52,627 bases of DNA from Defluviitaleaceae bacterium (GTDB lineage Bacteria > Bacillota > Clostridia > Lachnospirales > WRAX01): positions 1 to 52,627 of the forward strand of contig WRAC01000015.1 in assembly GCA_009780415.1 (NCBI GenBank). Direction: 5' to 3'. The notes under the pieces are model-generated. The model saw only the letters and a program-made list of their open reading frames with translations, was not told the DNA's origin and did no database searches. The position numbers and the translations under genes are program-made. Positions 44,427-52,627 of the stretch are shown in pieces; position 1 is the stretch's first letter, and the number at the start of each line of letters is the position of its first letter.

Positions 44427-45247
44427 GTCATGCGGCCAAACGCAGGATAGGGACAGCGTTTCGTTATACTTTCCTGTCCGCGGTATCGCTTCTCAGCATT
44501 TTCCCGCTGTACTGGATGGCCGTCGCCTCCACCAACCGCACCGTGGACATCCTGCGCGGCACGCTTATACCGGGTACGGAATTCCTTAACAACCTCCGGT
44601 TTTTATTGGAAGGGCAGAACATCACGGGGGCCATGCGGAACTCTTTTGTAAACGCCGCTTCCACAACCCTTGCGGCGCTGGTAATCTGCTCCCTGGCGGG
44701 CTACGGCTTCGAGGTATACCACACAAAAAATAACGACCGCATGAAGATTGTTCTGCTGACGGCGATGATGATACCCTTTGCCACAACCATGATCCCGCTG
44801 TTCCGCATGTTTGCGCAGATGGGCCTGCTAAACGCGACCTTGGCGGTTATTCTGCCCTCCATTTCCACGCCGTTCCTCATCATGCTGTTCCGGCAGTCAA
44901 CGCGCTCCTTCCCCCACGACATCATCGAAGCCGCGCGCCTGGACGGCCTTAACGAAATAAGCATCTTCTTCCGCATGTTCATCCCCACCATGCGCCCCAC
45001 CTACGCCGCCGCCATGACAATAACCTTCATGGGCGCGTGGAACAACTTCCTCTGGCCGCGCGTCATAATTATGAACAATGAAATGATGACCATGCCCATG
45101 CTGGTAGCCAACCTCACCGCCGGCTACGTCACCAACTACGGCGTTCTGATGCTTGCCGTTCTGCTTTCAACCATTCCGACAGTAATCGTATTCTTCCTAT
45201 TGCAAAAAAGCTTCGCCGAAGGCATCACAGGCGCGGTAAAAGGGTAG
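44423..45247 (+). CDS. Sugar ABC transporter permease (MalG-like)
   Basis: 274 residues, six membrane segments, EAA loop DIIEAARLDGLNEISIFFRM followed by FIPTMRPTYAAAMTITFMGA and WNNFLWPRVI, the standard CUT1 signature. Partner of the MalF-like permease. The ATPase is not encoded in this operon, as is common for CUT1 systems that share an MsmK-type ATPase. Confidence 0.93.
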   Translation: MSHAAKRRIGTAFRYTFLSAVSLLSIFPLYWMAVASTNRTVDILRGTLIPGTEFLNNLRFLLEGQNITGAMRNSFVNAASTTLAALVICSLAGYGFEVYHTKNNDRMKIVLLTAMMIPFATTMIPLFRMFAQMGLLNATLAVILPSISTPFLIMLFRQSTRSFPHDIIEAARLDGLNEISIFFRMFIPTMRPTYAAAMTITFMGAWNNFLWPRVIIMNNEMMTMPMLVANLTAGYVTNYGVLMLAVLLSTIPTVIVFFLLQKSFAEGITGAVKG

Positions 45248-45252
45248 GGTTC

Positions 45253-45277
45253 TGGGAGCGCGGGCGTCCCGCCCGCA
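45253..45277. repeat. GC-rich palindromic (REP-like) repeat, copy 2, intergenic
   Basis: All 25 bases are identical and in the same orientation as 6887-6911. Located between the MalG-like permease and lacZ, where it can form a GCGGGCG/CGCCCGC hairpin in the mRNA. Confidence 0.85.
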
Positions 45278-45314
45278 ATTTCCCCGTTTTATTAATAAAA
45301 ACGGAGGTTATAAA

Positions 45315-48300
45315 ATGCCATTCAATTATACGCGGATTACGGATCCGCGGTATTTTGCCGAAAATCGTGTTAACGCCCATTCGGATCACAAATTTTACGG
45401 CAGCCGCGAAGAAGCGGATCGCGGGGAAAGCAGTTTAATCCGCTCACTTAACGGTTTGTGGAAATTTCACTGCGCCAAAAACTACGCAAGCGCCATACCG
45501 GGCTTTGAAGCCGAGGGTTACGATTCCCGCGGATGGGATACCATCCGCGTCCCGTCCTGTATCCAGATGGAGGGCTACGACGCGCCTCATTACGCCAATG
45601 TCCAGCACCCCTGGGACGGATGGGAGCAAATCCTGCCCGGGCAGATACCGGAGCGGTTTAACCCGGTTGCCAGCTATATCAAATCTTTCAATATGCCGGA
45701 AAACTGGGACGGCATGCAGATATTCATCTCGTTCAAAGGTGCGGAGAGCTCCTTCGCCCTTTGGCTGAACGGGCAATACGTGGGTTACGGCTCCGACGGG
45801 TACACCTCCTCGGATTTCGAGCTTACGGCCTATTTAAAGAAAACAGGGAACAAGCTGGCTGTTCAGGTCTTTAAATGGAGCGGAAACTGCTGGATCGAGG
45901 ATCAGGATTTCATACGCCTTTCCGGAATATTCCGGGATGTTGAACTCTACGCCGCGCCGCCCGCACACATCTTTGACCTGAAAGCCGAAACCATCCTAAA
46001 CGATGATCTAAACAAAGCGGAATTACGCGTATCCTGCGTCAGTAAAGGGATTGACGAGGTTAAGCTGACATTGAAGCACGGCGTTCTCCAACAACCCGTA
46101 CAAGCAAGCTGCCCGGCGCTTCGTGAAGCGCTAGGCCCGGATAACGGCTTTACCATCAGCTTGAATGTAGAAAATCCCCTATTATGGAGCGCGGAACACC
46201 CTCATTTATACGAACTGGAAATAGAGCTTCTCAAAGACGGCAATGTCCACGAATTTATCCGCCAAACCATAGGCTTCCGTAAATTTGAGCTGAAAAACGG
46301 CTTGATGTGCATTAACGGCAAACGCATAGAGTTCAGGGGCGTTAACAGGCATGAGTTCAGCCCCAGCGCAGGACGCGCCGTAACCCGCGAAGAGACCGAG
46401 AAAGATATAATCGCCATGAAACGCGCAAATATCAACGCCCTGCGCACCAGCCACTATCCCAACAACTCGTTTGTATATGAATTGTGCGATCTATATGGGC
46501 TATACGTTATAGACGAAGCCAATCTGGAATCCCACGGCTGCTGGGACGCCGTAAACCAGGGCAAGCTAACTTTGGAGGAAGCCGTGCCCGGCGACTTGCC
46601 CGAATGGCGGGACAACCTTCTGGATCGGGTAAACAGCGTATACCAGCGGGATAAAAACCATCCCTGCGTGTTGATTTGGTCTTGCGGAAACGAATCACTG
46701 GGCGGTAAAAACATCTTGGAAATGTCGGAGTTGTTCCGGCGCCTGGACCCCTCCCGGCTTGTCCATTACGAGGGCGTGCATTGGGATCCGCGCTACCCGG
46801 ACACCACCGACATGGTCAGCACAATGTATACCCCCGCCGCGCAGGTTGAGGCGTATCTTAGGGAAAATCGCGGCAAACCATACATTTTATGCGAATACGC
46901 CCACGCCATGTCAAACTCATTCGGGGCGGTTTATAAATACACGGAGCTGGCCGAGAAGGAACCCCTGTACCAGGGCGGGTTTATCTGGGACTTTGTGGAT
47001 CAGACCATGTGGAAGAAAGACCGGTACGGCAAGGAGTTTCTGGCATACGGCGGCGATTTCGGCGACCGCCCCACAGACGCGCATTTCTGCGCAAACGGCA
47101 TAATGTTTGCCGACCGAAGCCCCACGCCGATGATGCAGGAAGTCAAATTCCTCTACCAAGGGATCAAAATTACCGTCAGCGAGGCTTCCGTTGAGATAAA
47201 TAACCGCTGTCTCTTTACAAATACAGAGGATTTTAATTGTTTTGTAACATTGGAGAAAGAAGGGCGGCTGCTGGTTAAGACGACCCTGGAAACAAGCGTC
47301 CCGCCCCTGTCCCGGCAGGAATACGCCCTTCCGCTGGAAATGCCCGGGGAACCCGGCGAATACGTGATTACCGTGTCGTTCCATTTGAAAGGGGATACAC
47401 TTTGGGCGGAAAAAGGCTTTGAAACAGCCTTCGGTCAGTATGCGCATGTTGTCAGGAACTGTGTGAAGAATGCGCCGTACCGCGCAAAATCCCCCGAATT
47501 TATCGAGGGCTGGCAGAATTACGGCTTCAGAGGGGATCATTTCAGCGTATTGTTCTCAAAGCTGCACGGAGGTCTTGTTTCCTACCGTTATGCCGGAGCT
47601 GAGTATATCGGCGCCATTCCCAAACCCAACTTCTGGCGCGCTCCAACGCCCAACGACAAGGGCAACGATATGCCCGCGCGGCACGGTCAATGGCTTCTGG
47701 CCAGCCGGTATGCCAGCCACAGGCCGCCCGCCGGAATAAAAGCCGATAACCCGCGTGTAGACCGGTTGGGTGATGCCATACGTATAACATACACATATTA
47801 TCTGCCTACCAACCCCGAAACATCCTGCGATGTGGCGTACTGCGTACACGGGGACGGCACGGTGGATGTTACGCTTTTCTGCGAACCGCCCGCCGAACTC
47901 GGCCCCATGCCGGAGTTTAGCTTATTAATGAAACTGCCCGCCGACCTGGACAATCTGGAATGGTACGGCAACGGCCCGGCCGAATCTTATTGCGACCGTA
48001 AATCCGGCGCGAAGCTGGGCGTTTACAGAAGCAGCGTCGCTGATTGCATGGCCAGCTACATTATTCCGCAGGAGACGGGTAATAAAACGGATGTGCGCTG
48101 GGCAAGGGTCACGGACAGACGTGGGCGCGGTTTACTGTTCCGCGCCGGTTCAATGGAATTTTCGGCGCTGCCGTACACGCCCTTCGAGCTGGAAAACGCC
48201 GCCCATCCCCATGAATTGCCGCCTGTTCATTATACCGTGGTCCGCGCGATGATGAAACAGATGGGCGTTGCCGGCGACAACGGCTGGGGCGCCAGAACCC

Positions 48301-48365
48301 ACCCGGAGCATCTGCTACCGTCGGGTGAGCCTGTTTTATTTACGTTTACTTTTAAGGGAGTTTAG
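45315..48365 (+). CDS. lacZ: Beta-galactosidase, glycoside hydrolase family 2
   Basis: 1016 residues, the usual LacZ length. N-terminal jelly-roll (LIRSLNGLWKFHCAKNYA, GWDTIRVPSCIQMEGYD), Ig-like domains, catalytic barrel with FRGVNRHEFSPSAGRAVTRE and LRTSHYPNNSFVYELCD, acid/base Glu460 in SCGNES, nucleophile Glu527 in LCEYAHAMSN, and the C-terminal beta-sandwich (domain 5, FWRAPTPNDKGNDM). No signal peptide, so it acts in the cytoplasm on sugar imported by the preceding ABC transporter. Confidence 0.97.
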   Translation: MPFNYTRITDPRYFAENRVNAHSDHKFYGSREEADRGESSLIRSLNGLWKFHCAKNYASAIPGFEAEGYDSRGWDTIRVPSCIQMEGYDAPHYANVQHPWDGWEQILPGQIPERFNPVASYIKSFNMPENWDGMQIFISFKGAESSFALWLNGQYVGYGSDGYTSSDFELTAYLKKTGNKLAVQVFKWSGNCWIEDQDFIRLSGIFRDVELYAAPPAHIFDLKAETILNDDLNKAELRVSCVSKGIDEVKLTLKHGVLQQPVQASCPALREALGPDNGFTISLNVENPLLWSAEHPHLYELEIELLKDGNVHEFIRQTIGFRKFELKNGLMCINGKRIEFRGVNRHEFSPSAGRAVTREETEKDIIAMKRANINALRTSHYPNNSFVYELCDLYGLYVIDEANLESHGCWDAVNQGKLTLEEAVPGDLPEWRDNLLDRVNSVYQRDKNHPCVLIWSCGNESLGGKNILEMSELFRRLDPSRLVHYEGVHWDPRYPDTTDMVSTMYTPAAQVEAYLRENRGKPYILCEYAHAMSNSFGAVYKYTELAEKEPLYQGGFIWDFVDQTMWKKDRYGKEFLAYGGDFGDRPTDAHFCANGIMFADRSPTPMMQEVKFLYQGIKITVSEASVEINNRCLFTNTEDFNCFVTLEKEGRLLVKTTLETSVPPLSRQEYALPLEMPGEPGEYVITVSFHLKGDTLWAEKGFETAFGQYAHVVRNCVKNAPYRAKSPEFIEGWQNYGFRGDHFSVLFSKLHGGLVSYRYAGAEYIGAIPKPNFWRAPTPNDKGNDMPARHGQWLLASRYASHRPPAGIKADNPRVDRLGDAIRITYTYYLPTNPETSCDVAYCVHGDGTVDVTLFCEPPAELGPMPEFSLLMKLPADLDNLEWYGNGPAESYCDRKSGAKLGVYRSSVADCMASYIIPQETGNKTDVRWARVTDRRGRGLLFRAGSMEFSALPYTPFELENAAHPHELPPVHYTVVRAMMKQMGVAGDNGWGARTHPEHLLPSGEPVLFTFTFKGV

Positions 48366-48385
48366 ATACAATAAAATGATTAAAC

Positions 48386-48498
48386 ATATTTTTCAACCAC
48401 AAAATGCACAAAAAAACACAAAAAAAACCATTGTTTGAATATTAAATGTTTACAGGGTTTATTTTGTGTGTTTTTGTGCTTTTTGTGGTTGAAAATAT
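48386..48498. repeat. Long imperfect palindrome after lacZ
   Basis: Left arm 48386-48429 and right arm 48456-48498 are reverse complements over about 43 bases with few differences; 26-base loop. Shared core TTCAACCACAAAA..GCACAAAA. It fills nearly the whole gap between the convergent lacZ and oppF. It may serve as a bidirectional terminator, and its size suggests a MITE-like element. Confidence 0.75.
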
Positions 48499-48501
48499 AA
48501 A

Positions 48502-49458
48502 TTATCCTTTTATTATCCCTTCCGTTTTGTACCCGGCGATTTCGCTTTCGGAGGCGTAGACCAGGTGACCGTTGCCCAGATCATGCATCACGGGTTTTTC
48601 CGTGGAATAATCATGGACGGAGGGGTCGTAGGTAATGAACGAACGGCCTTTCTGATAGGCCGGGTCGGGTATGGGAATAGCCGTCAGCAGCGCTCTGGTA
48701 TAGGGATGGACGGGATTCTCGTAGATGTCGGAGGGCTTGCCCATCTCCATTATTTTACCGTAATACATTACGCCTATATAATCCGAGAAATATTTCACCA
48801 CGGACAGGTCATGGGCGATAAACAGGATCGTCAGGCCCATGGACTTTTTCAGCCGGTTTAACAGATTCAGCACCTGGGCCTGGATTGAAACGTCCAGCGC
48901 GGATACGGGTTCATCGGCTATTATGAGGCTTGGGTTGGAGATAAGGGCGCGGGCTATGCCTATCCTTTGCCGCTGTCCTCCGGAAAACTCGTGGGGGTAT
49001 CGGGTCATGTGATCCTCCTGCAGGCCAACGATACGCAGAATGTCCATAACGCGTTTGGACAGCTCATTATTGTTTTTTACAAGCTTATTAATTATCAAGC
49101 CCTCCCTCACAATCTCGCTGATTGTCATACGGGGGTTAAGGGAGGATACGGGGTCTTGAAATATCATCTGGATGCCCTGTGTAACCTTTTGCCGCTCCTC
49201 ATAACTTAGCTTTTTAGAGATAAGCTCGCCGTTAAAGTAAATATCACCGTCAGTGGGTTTATACAGCCTGATTATCGTCCGTCCGGTTGTGGTTTTGCCG
49301 CATCCCGATTCGCCCACCAGCCCGAAGGTCTGCCCGCGGCTTATCTTGAAATCAATCCCGTCCACGGCCTTGACGATCACCTTGTTCCTGCCGAAACCGC
49401 TGGTAAAATATTGCTTCAGCCCTCTTACGTCCAGCACGATATCGTTATGCTCAGCCAT
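48502..49458 (-). CDS. oppF: Oligopeptide ABC transporter ATP-binding protein (OppF type)
   Basis: 318 residues. Walker [21 protein letters not shown], signature [17 protein letters not shown], Walker [17 protein letters not shown], and the C-terminal oligopeptide-ATPase extension ([19 protein letters not shown]). Start at 49458 is the best spaced from AGGGG among three nearby starts. Last gene of the operon; it overlaps the end of oppD. Confidence 0.93.
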   Translation of the reverse strand: MAEHNDIVLDVRGLKQYFTSGFGRNKVIVKAVDGIDFKISRGQTFGLVGESGCGKTTTGRTIIRLYKPTDGDIYFNGELISKKLSYEERQKVTQGIQMIFQDPVSSLNPRMTISEIVREGLIINKLVKNNNELSKRVMDILRIVGLQEDHMTRYPHEFSGGQRQRIGIARALISNPSLIIADEPVSALDVSIQAQVLNLLNRLKKSMGLTILFIAHDLSVVKYFSDYIGVMYYGKIMEMGKPSDIYENPVHPYTRALLTAIPIPDPAYQKGRSFITYDPSVHDYSTEKPVMHDLGNGHLVYASESEIAGYKTEGIIKG

Positions 49459-50527
49459 TGCCATCAACCCCTAATCCTTGCCGCTGTAAAGAATTCGTTA
49501 TCCTGCGCTCAAGCTGCGCCGGGCGCGCCACCTTAGGCGCGTTCGGATGAAGGAGCCATGTTGCCGCGTAATGGGTGTCGCTTACCCGGAACATAGGGGG
49601 ATGCTCCTTAAAATCAAGCTTTACCGCGTTTGGGTTCCGCTCCGCGAACGCGTCGCCGTCGGGCGGAAGCAGCATATTCGGCGGCGATCCCTGTATTACC
49701 GACAGTTCCTCGCCAACCTCAATGTCCATATCGGGCATGGAAGCCATCAGACTCCATGTATACGGATGCTGGGGGTTGTAGAAAACATCTTCCGCGGTGC
49801 CGTATTCGACGATTTTTCCGGCGTACATGACCGCGATCCTGTCGGCCAGATGCGCGACGACGCCTAAATCGTGGGTGATGAATATGGTCGTTATATTCCT
49901 GTCCTTCTGCAATTTTGTGATAAGCGACAGAACCTGCGCCTGAATCGTTACGTCCAGAGCCGTGGTAGGCTCGTCGCATATTAATATCTGCGGGTCCGAC
50001 GCCAGGGCAATCGCTATAACGATGCGCTGACGCATACCGCCCGAAAACTGGAACGGATACTGGTTATAGCGTTTTTCCGGCAACGGGATGCCCACATCGC
50101 GCATAAGCTGTAAACTGCGTTCCTTGGCCTCTTTTTTGGGAAGCTTGTGCTGCATGGTAAAAATCTCGGAAATCTGCTTGCCGATTTTTTTTATAGGGCT
50201 TAATGACGAGAAAGGGTCCTGGAAAACCATGGCAATCTCGCGCCCCCGGTACTTATCCCATTGTTTGTCCGTCAGCTTGGTTAAGTCCGTGCCGTTGTAC
50301 ATGGAGGTTCCTTTTTCGATAACCGCCGTCGGCGCAAGAAGGCCGATCAGCGACTTGGCCGAAACCGTTTTGCCCGAACCCGATTCGCCTACGATCGCCA
50401 GTGTTTCACCCTTGTAAAGATTAAAATTGATGCCGCGGACAGCCTGAACCTTCCCGGCGTATGTATTGAAGGAGATGGTCAGATCCCTGACTTCCAGTAT
50501 TGTTTCGGTGTTGTTGATTGATATCAC
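49451..50527 (-). CDS. oppD: Oligopeptide ABC transporter ATP-binding protein (OppD type)
   Basis: 358 residues. Walker [21 protein letters not shown], signature [17 protein letters not shown], Walker [17 protein letters not shown] and C-terminal [18 protein letters not shown] extension. The GTG start at 50527 is adjacent to the only Shine-Dalgarno-like run (GAGGTG), so the true start may be a few codons downstream; no ATG is present nearby. Confidence 0.92.
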   Translation of the reverse strand: MISINNTETILEVRDLTISFNTYAGKVQAVRGINFNLYKGETLAIVGESGSGKTVSAKSLIGLLAPTAVIEKGTSMYNGTDLTKLTDKQWDKYRGREIAMVFQDPFSSLSPIKKIGKQISEIFTMQHKLPKKEAKERSLQLMRDVGIPLPEKRYNQYPFQFSGGMRQRIVIAIALASDPQILICDEPTTALDVTIQAQVLSLITKLQKDRNITTIFITHDLGVVAHLADRIAVMYAGKIVEYGTAEDVFYNPQHPYTWSLMASMPDMDIEVGEELSVIQGSPPNMLLPPDGDAFAERNPNAVKLDFKEHPPMFRVSDTHYAATWLLHPNAPKVARPAQLERRITNSLQRQGLGVDGNG

Positions 50528-50565
50528 CTCGGTTTAAGACCTTGGGGGCAGCGTGATACAATATA

Positions 50566-51054
50566 TCACATTTCAGAACCGTCCGTTACGGTAACGGTGG
50601 CCTTTTCGACAATCCTGACATGCTCGCCCGTATCCAAATCGTAAGATACCACGAGCTGCAGCGTGTGCTCGCCCGGCTCGGCTGCGAGGATTATGCCGTC
50701 GTAAAAATCAACCTCGCCCATTGCGAAGTTCCCGACTATGTACATTCCCGAAGCATGGTCGAAACCTTCACCTTCCGTGGTGACTTTCAGGTTTCTGAGG
50801 GGTACGAAACCCGTGTTGCGGATGAAGAAACTCAGTAAATGGAGGTCGCCCACATTCATAAACGCCGGGAAGTTTATCGGGCCCAGCTCCATTTCGCTGA
50901 GCCGGCAAACGGTGACGCTCACGTCTCGGGTGCTTGCGCGCGGCTTGCCTTCGCCGTCCTCATACACAAAAGTTATTTCATCGGAGATGATCGGACTAAC
51001 GCAGCCGGTTGTCATAATAACGAAACATAACACAAGAAAAAACACCTTTTTCAC
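50566..51054 (-). CDS. Small lipoprotein embedded in the oligopeptide transporter operon
   Basis: 162 residues. Signal peptide and lipobox TTGC (Cys18; KKVFFLVLCFVIMTTGCVSP). The mature part is beta-rich with FFIRNTGFVPLRNLKVTTEG and AAEPGEHTLQLVVSYDLDTG, the pattern of a CARDB/Ig-like adhesion or scaffold domain. GTG start at 51054 after AAAGGGG. It lies between oppC and oppD, an unusual place. It is too small to be the peptide receptor OppA; an accessory surface function is inferred. Confidence 0.6.
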   Translation of the reverse strand: MKKVFFLVLCFVIMTTGCVSPIISDEITFVYEDGEGKPRASTRDVSVTVCRLSEMELGPINFPAFMNVGDLHLLSFFIRNTGFVPLRNLKVTTEGEGFDHASGMYIVGNFAMGEVDFYDGIILAAEPGEHTLQLVVSYDLDTGEHVRIVEKATVTVTDGSEM

Positions 51055-51081
51055 TTCACATACCCCTTTCTTAAAATATCC

Positions 51082-52281
51082 TTATTTCCTCAAAGCCGGG
51101 TTAAACGCGTCTCGCAGGCCGTTGCCGAAGAGGTTGAAAGCCAGCATCAGGGTGACGATAATGATGCCCGGGGAGACGATCATGAACGGGTAGGACAGCA
51201 GGTTTACCTGGCCTTGCCGCAGCAGTACGCCGATGGACGGGTTGGGTGCCTCGATGCCCAGGCCCAGATAGGCCAGGAAAGCTTCGGTGAAGATGACGGA
51301 CGGAACCTGGAGGGCTATGAATGTGACGATAGTGCCTACGGCGTTGGGCAGGATGTGCTTGTACATAACACGCGCGTCCCGGGCGCCCATGGTGCGGGAG
51401 GCCAGAACATACTCCCTGCTTTTGAACCTGTAAAACTGCACGCGCACGTTGTTCGCCACGGGTATCCAGCCCTGTATCAGCAATACGATGATAAGCGTCC
51501 TAAGGCCGGAGCCCCAAAACATTATAAGGATTATAGCCAGCGGCAGGAACGGTATGTTGCTGATAACCTCCATGACACGCTGTAAGAGCATGTCGGTCTT
51601 GCCGCCGTAATACCCGCAGACGGAGCCTACCATAAGCCCGATCGTCAGGTTTATCATAACGACGGAGAAGCCCAGTATCAGCGAAACCCGTAGCCCCTGC
51701 CACAATCTGGTGAAGAGGTCGCGCCCCAGCGCGTCCGAACCGAACCAAAAGTACATGTCCGTTGGGTCGGGGGATATGCCGCGCGCTATCTCCCGTTCGT
51801 ATTCAAAAGCGCGGCGGGCGTATTCGTTTACCCTTATCCTCAGCGCGGGAATCGACCCCGCTCTGCTGGACATCTCAAATTCGCCAAGCACCTCAATTAA
51901 ATACGGCTCCCAGTTCGGCAGGTTTGCCGCCTGAATCTCCCTTACGCCGCTGCCGTCGAAAATACCGAAACGCTCCAGGCCGGGTATGCGCGGCGGCAGG
52001 TTGTTAAGCTCCAGATGCTGTATGGTGTGGGAGTACTCGTTTATATACGGGCCGACGACGCCCATAATAATGATTATGATAACGAAAACCGCCGCGATTA
52101 CGGTGACGGGGCTGCGCATAAAGCGTATCCACACATCCCTGCCGTAGGAAATGCTCTTCGTTCTGAATTCCGCGTCGTATATCACTTCTTCCCTTTCGAC
52201 AAGCCCGAACTCCTCCTTGGGGATGTTCAAGCGCTTTTCGTCCAAGGGAACGTTATGTTCAAGGAAAACGGGACTACTCAT
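51082..52281 (-). CDS. oppC: Oligopeptide ABC transporter permease (OppC type)
   Basis: 399 residues. A long cytoplasmic N-terminus, a first membrane segment (VTVIAAVFVIIIIIMGVVGP), then a large extracytoplasmic insertion (about residues 75-185, including LPPRIPGLERFGIFDGSG) before FGSDALGRDLFTRLWQGLRV and five further membrane segments. EAA-like loop SRTMGARDARVMYKHILPNA. This insertion is usual for Firmicutes OppC. Overlaps the oppB end by 8 bases. Confidence 0.92.
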   Translation of the reverse strand: MSSPVFLEHNVPLDEKRLNIPKEEFGLVEREEVIYDAEFRTKSISYGRDVWIRFMRSPVTVIAAVFVIIIIIMGVVGPYINEYSHTIQHLELNNLPPRIPGLERFGIFDGSGVREIQAANLPNWEPYLIEVLGEFEMSSRAGSIPALRIRVNEYARRAFEYEREIARGISPDPTDMYFWFGSDALGRDLFTRLWQGLRVSLILGFSVVMINLTIGLMVGSVCGYYGGKTDMLLQRVMEVISNIPFLPLAIILIMFWGSGLRTLIIVLLIQGWIPVANNVRVQFYRFKSREYVLASRTMGARDARVMYKHILPNAVGTIVTFIALQVPSVIFTEAFLAYLGLGIEAPNPSIGVLLRQGQVNLLSYPFMIVSPGIIIVTLMLAFNLFGNGLRDAFNPALRK

Positions 52282-52627
52282 CTTTCCTGCCCCCCATCCT
52301 GATGCGAGGATCGATAAAACCGAGGCTTATATCAGCCAATATGCTTGCAAGCAGGCCGATGACTACATAAAAATACATTATCGCCAGGGTAAGCTGATAA
52401 TCGTGGGAATTTATGGAACGCACCAATATCAGCGAAATCCCCGGTATGCTGAATATCTGCTCTATTACCAGCGAACCGTACAGCATAAATATGAACTGAT
52501 ATAAAAATGTACCGACCAACGGCACGCAGGACACGCGCAGCGCGTGCCTTGTTATCGCCTGGCCGTATGTCTGGCCCTTCGCGCGGGCAAGCAGCATAAA
52601 GTCGCTGGTCAGCGCCTCGCTCAGCTC
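52274..52627 (-). CDS. oppB: Oligopeptide ABC transporter permease (OppB type), 5' part outside the window
   Basis: The last 117 residues of an OppB/DppB permease. The frame is open to the window end (ELSEALTSDFMLLARAKGQT), so the start lies beyond 52627. Conserved DFMLLARAKGQTYGQAITRH (EAA loop), FSIPGISLILVRSINSHDYQ and a C-terminal FIDPRIRMGG. First visible gene of the minus-strand operon; OppA and the promoter are expected to the right. Confidence 0.92.
   Translation of the reverse strand, partial: ELSEALTSDFMLLARAKGQTYGQAITRHALRVSCVPLVGTFLYQFIFMLYGSLVIEQIFSIPGISLILVRSINSHDYQLTLAIMYFYVVIGLLASILADISLGFIDPRIRMGGRKDE

Noticed and set aside
1-52627. CRISPR arrays, tRNA and rRNA genes, replication origin
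   Set aside because: No regularly spaced repeats, cloverleaf-like genes, rRNA segments or DnaA-box clusters were noticed on either strand; a tRNAscan/Infernal run would settle this.

Overview
The window looks like a piece of chromosome from an endospore-forming member of the Clostridia (Firmicutes). Support comes from an alpha/beta-type small acid-soluble spore protein, a TIGR04086-type membrane protein, a radical-SAM/DNA-metabolism pair typical of the class, strong AGGAGG ribosome binding sites, sigma-A promoters close to TTGACA-17-TATAAT, and several TTG, GTG and one probable CTG start. Base composition is moderate to GC-rich for most genes. Two genes (11974-12411 and 34788-35510) are clearly more AT-rich and look acquired. 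No species can be named from the sequence alone. No rRNA, tRNA, CRISPR array or intact transposon was seen, and no gene-free gap exceeds 300 bases.

Layout, left to right. (1) 1-4809: 3' part of uvrA facing a two-gene minus-strand operon, a radical SAM protein plus its DNA-metabolism partner. (2) 5015-9485: a plus-strand operon for a multi-subunit flavin/iron-sulfur amine or amino-acid dehydrogenase, followed by an acyltransferase-3 membrane protein. (3) 9513-11774: a large protein with an N-terminal cyclic-nucleotide-binding-like domain. (4) 11773-12642: a decayed mobile island with inverted REP-like ends, a fragment of a REP-associated tyrosine transposase and an AT-rich GNAT gene with a premature stop. 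(5) 12658-17584, minus: dprA-topA-ydcF-pheS. (6) 17835-21164, plus: ECF S-component, coaX, nagB, yhbY, methyltransferase. (7) 21227-22443, minus: spore protein and a membrane-anchored pseudokinase. (8) 22720-34552, minus: rpoB-rpoC-pncB-rsmI-unknown-radA. (9) 34788-37488: a TRADD-N-associated membrane protein divergent from rpoB, a small membrane protein, and a divergent AlkZ-related / ThyX-like pair. (10) 37630-41956: a six-gene zinc-type metal uptake operon with three accessory proteins. (11) 42088-48365: a carbohydrate ABC importer with a GH2 beta-galactosidase. (12) 48502-52627, minus: an oligopeptide ABC transporter operon with an embedded lipoprotein, cut by the window edge.

How the parts work together. 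The metal operon supplies a lipoprotein receptor, ATPase and permease plus small Cys/His- or Asp/His-rich proteins that may collect metal at the surface. The sugar operon imports an oligosaccharide, probably a galactoside, and hydrolyses it inside the cell. The ECF S-component next to type III pantothenate kinase suggests uptake plus phosphorylation of pantothenate. DNA maintenance genes recur (uvrA, rSAM pair, topA, dprA, radA, AlkZ-related).

The most unusual items are the TRADD-N-associated membrane gene sharing a promoter region and a 16-bp palindrome with rpoB, the pseudokinase, the decayed REP/transposase island, a 25-base exact repeat found once inside a coding sequence and once between genes, the long acidic tail and altered rifamycin-pocket residue of RpoB, a RadA without its zinc finger, and long perfect or near-perfect hairpins inside and after the sugar operon.
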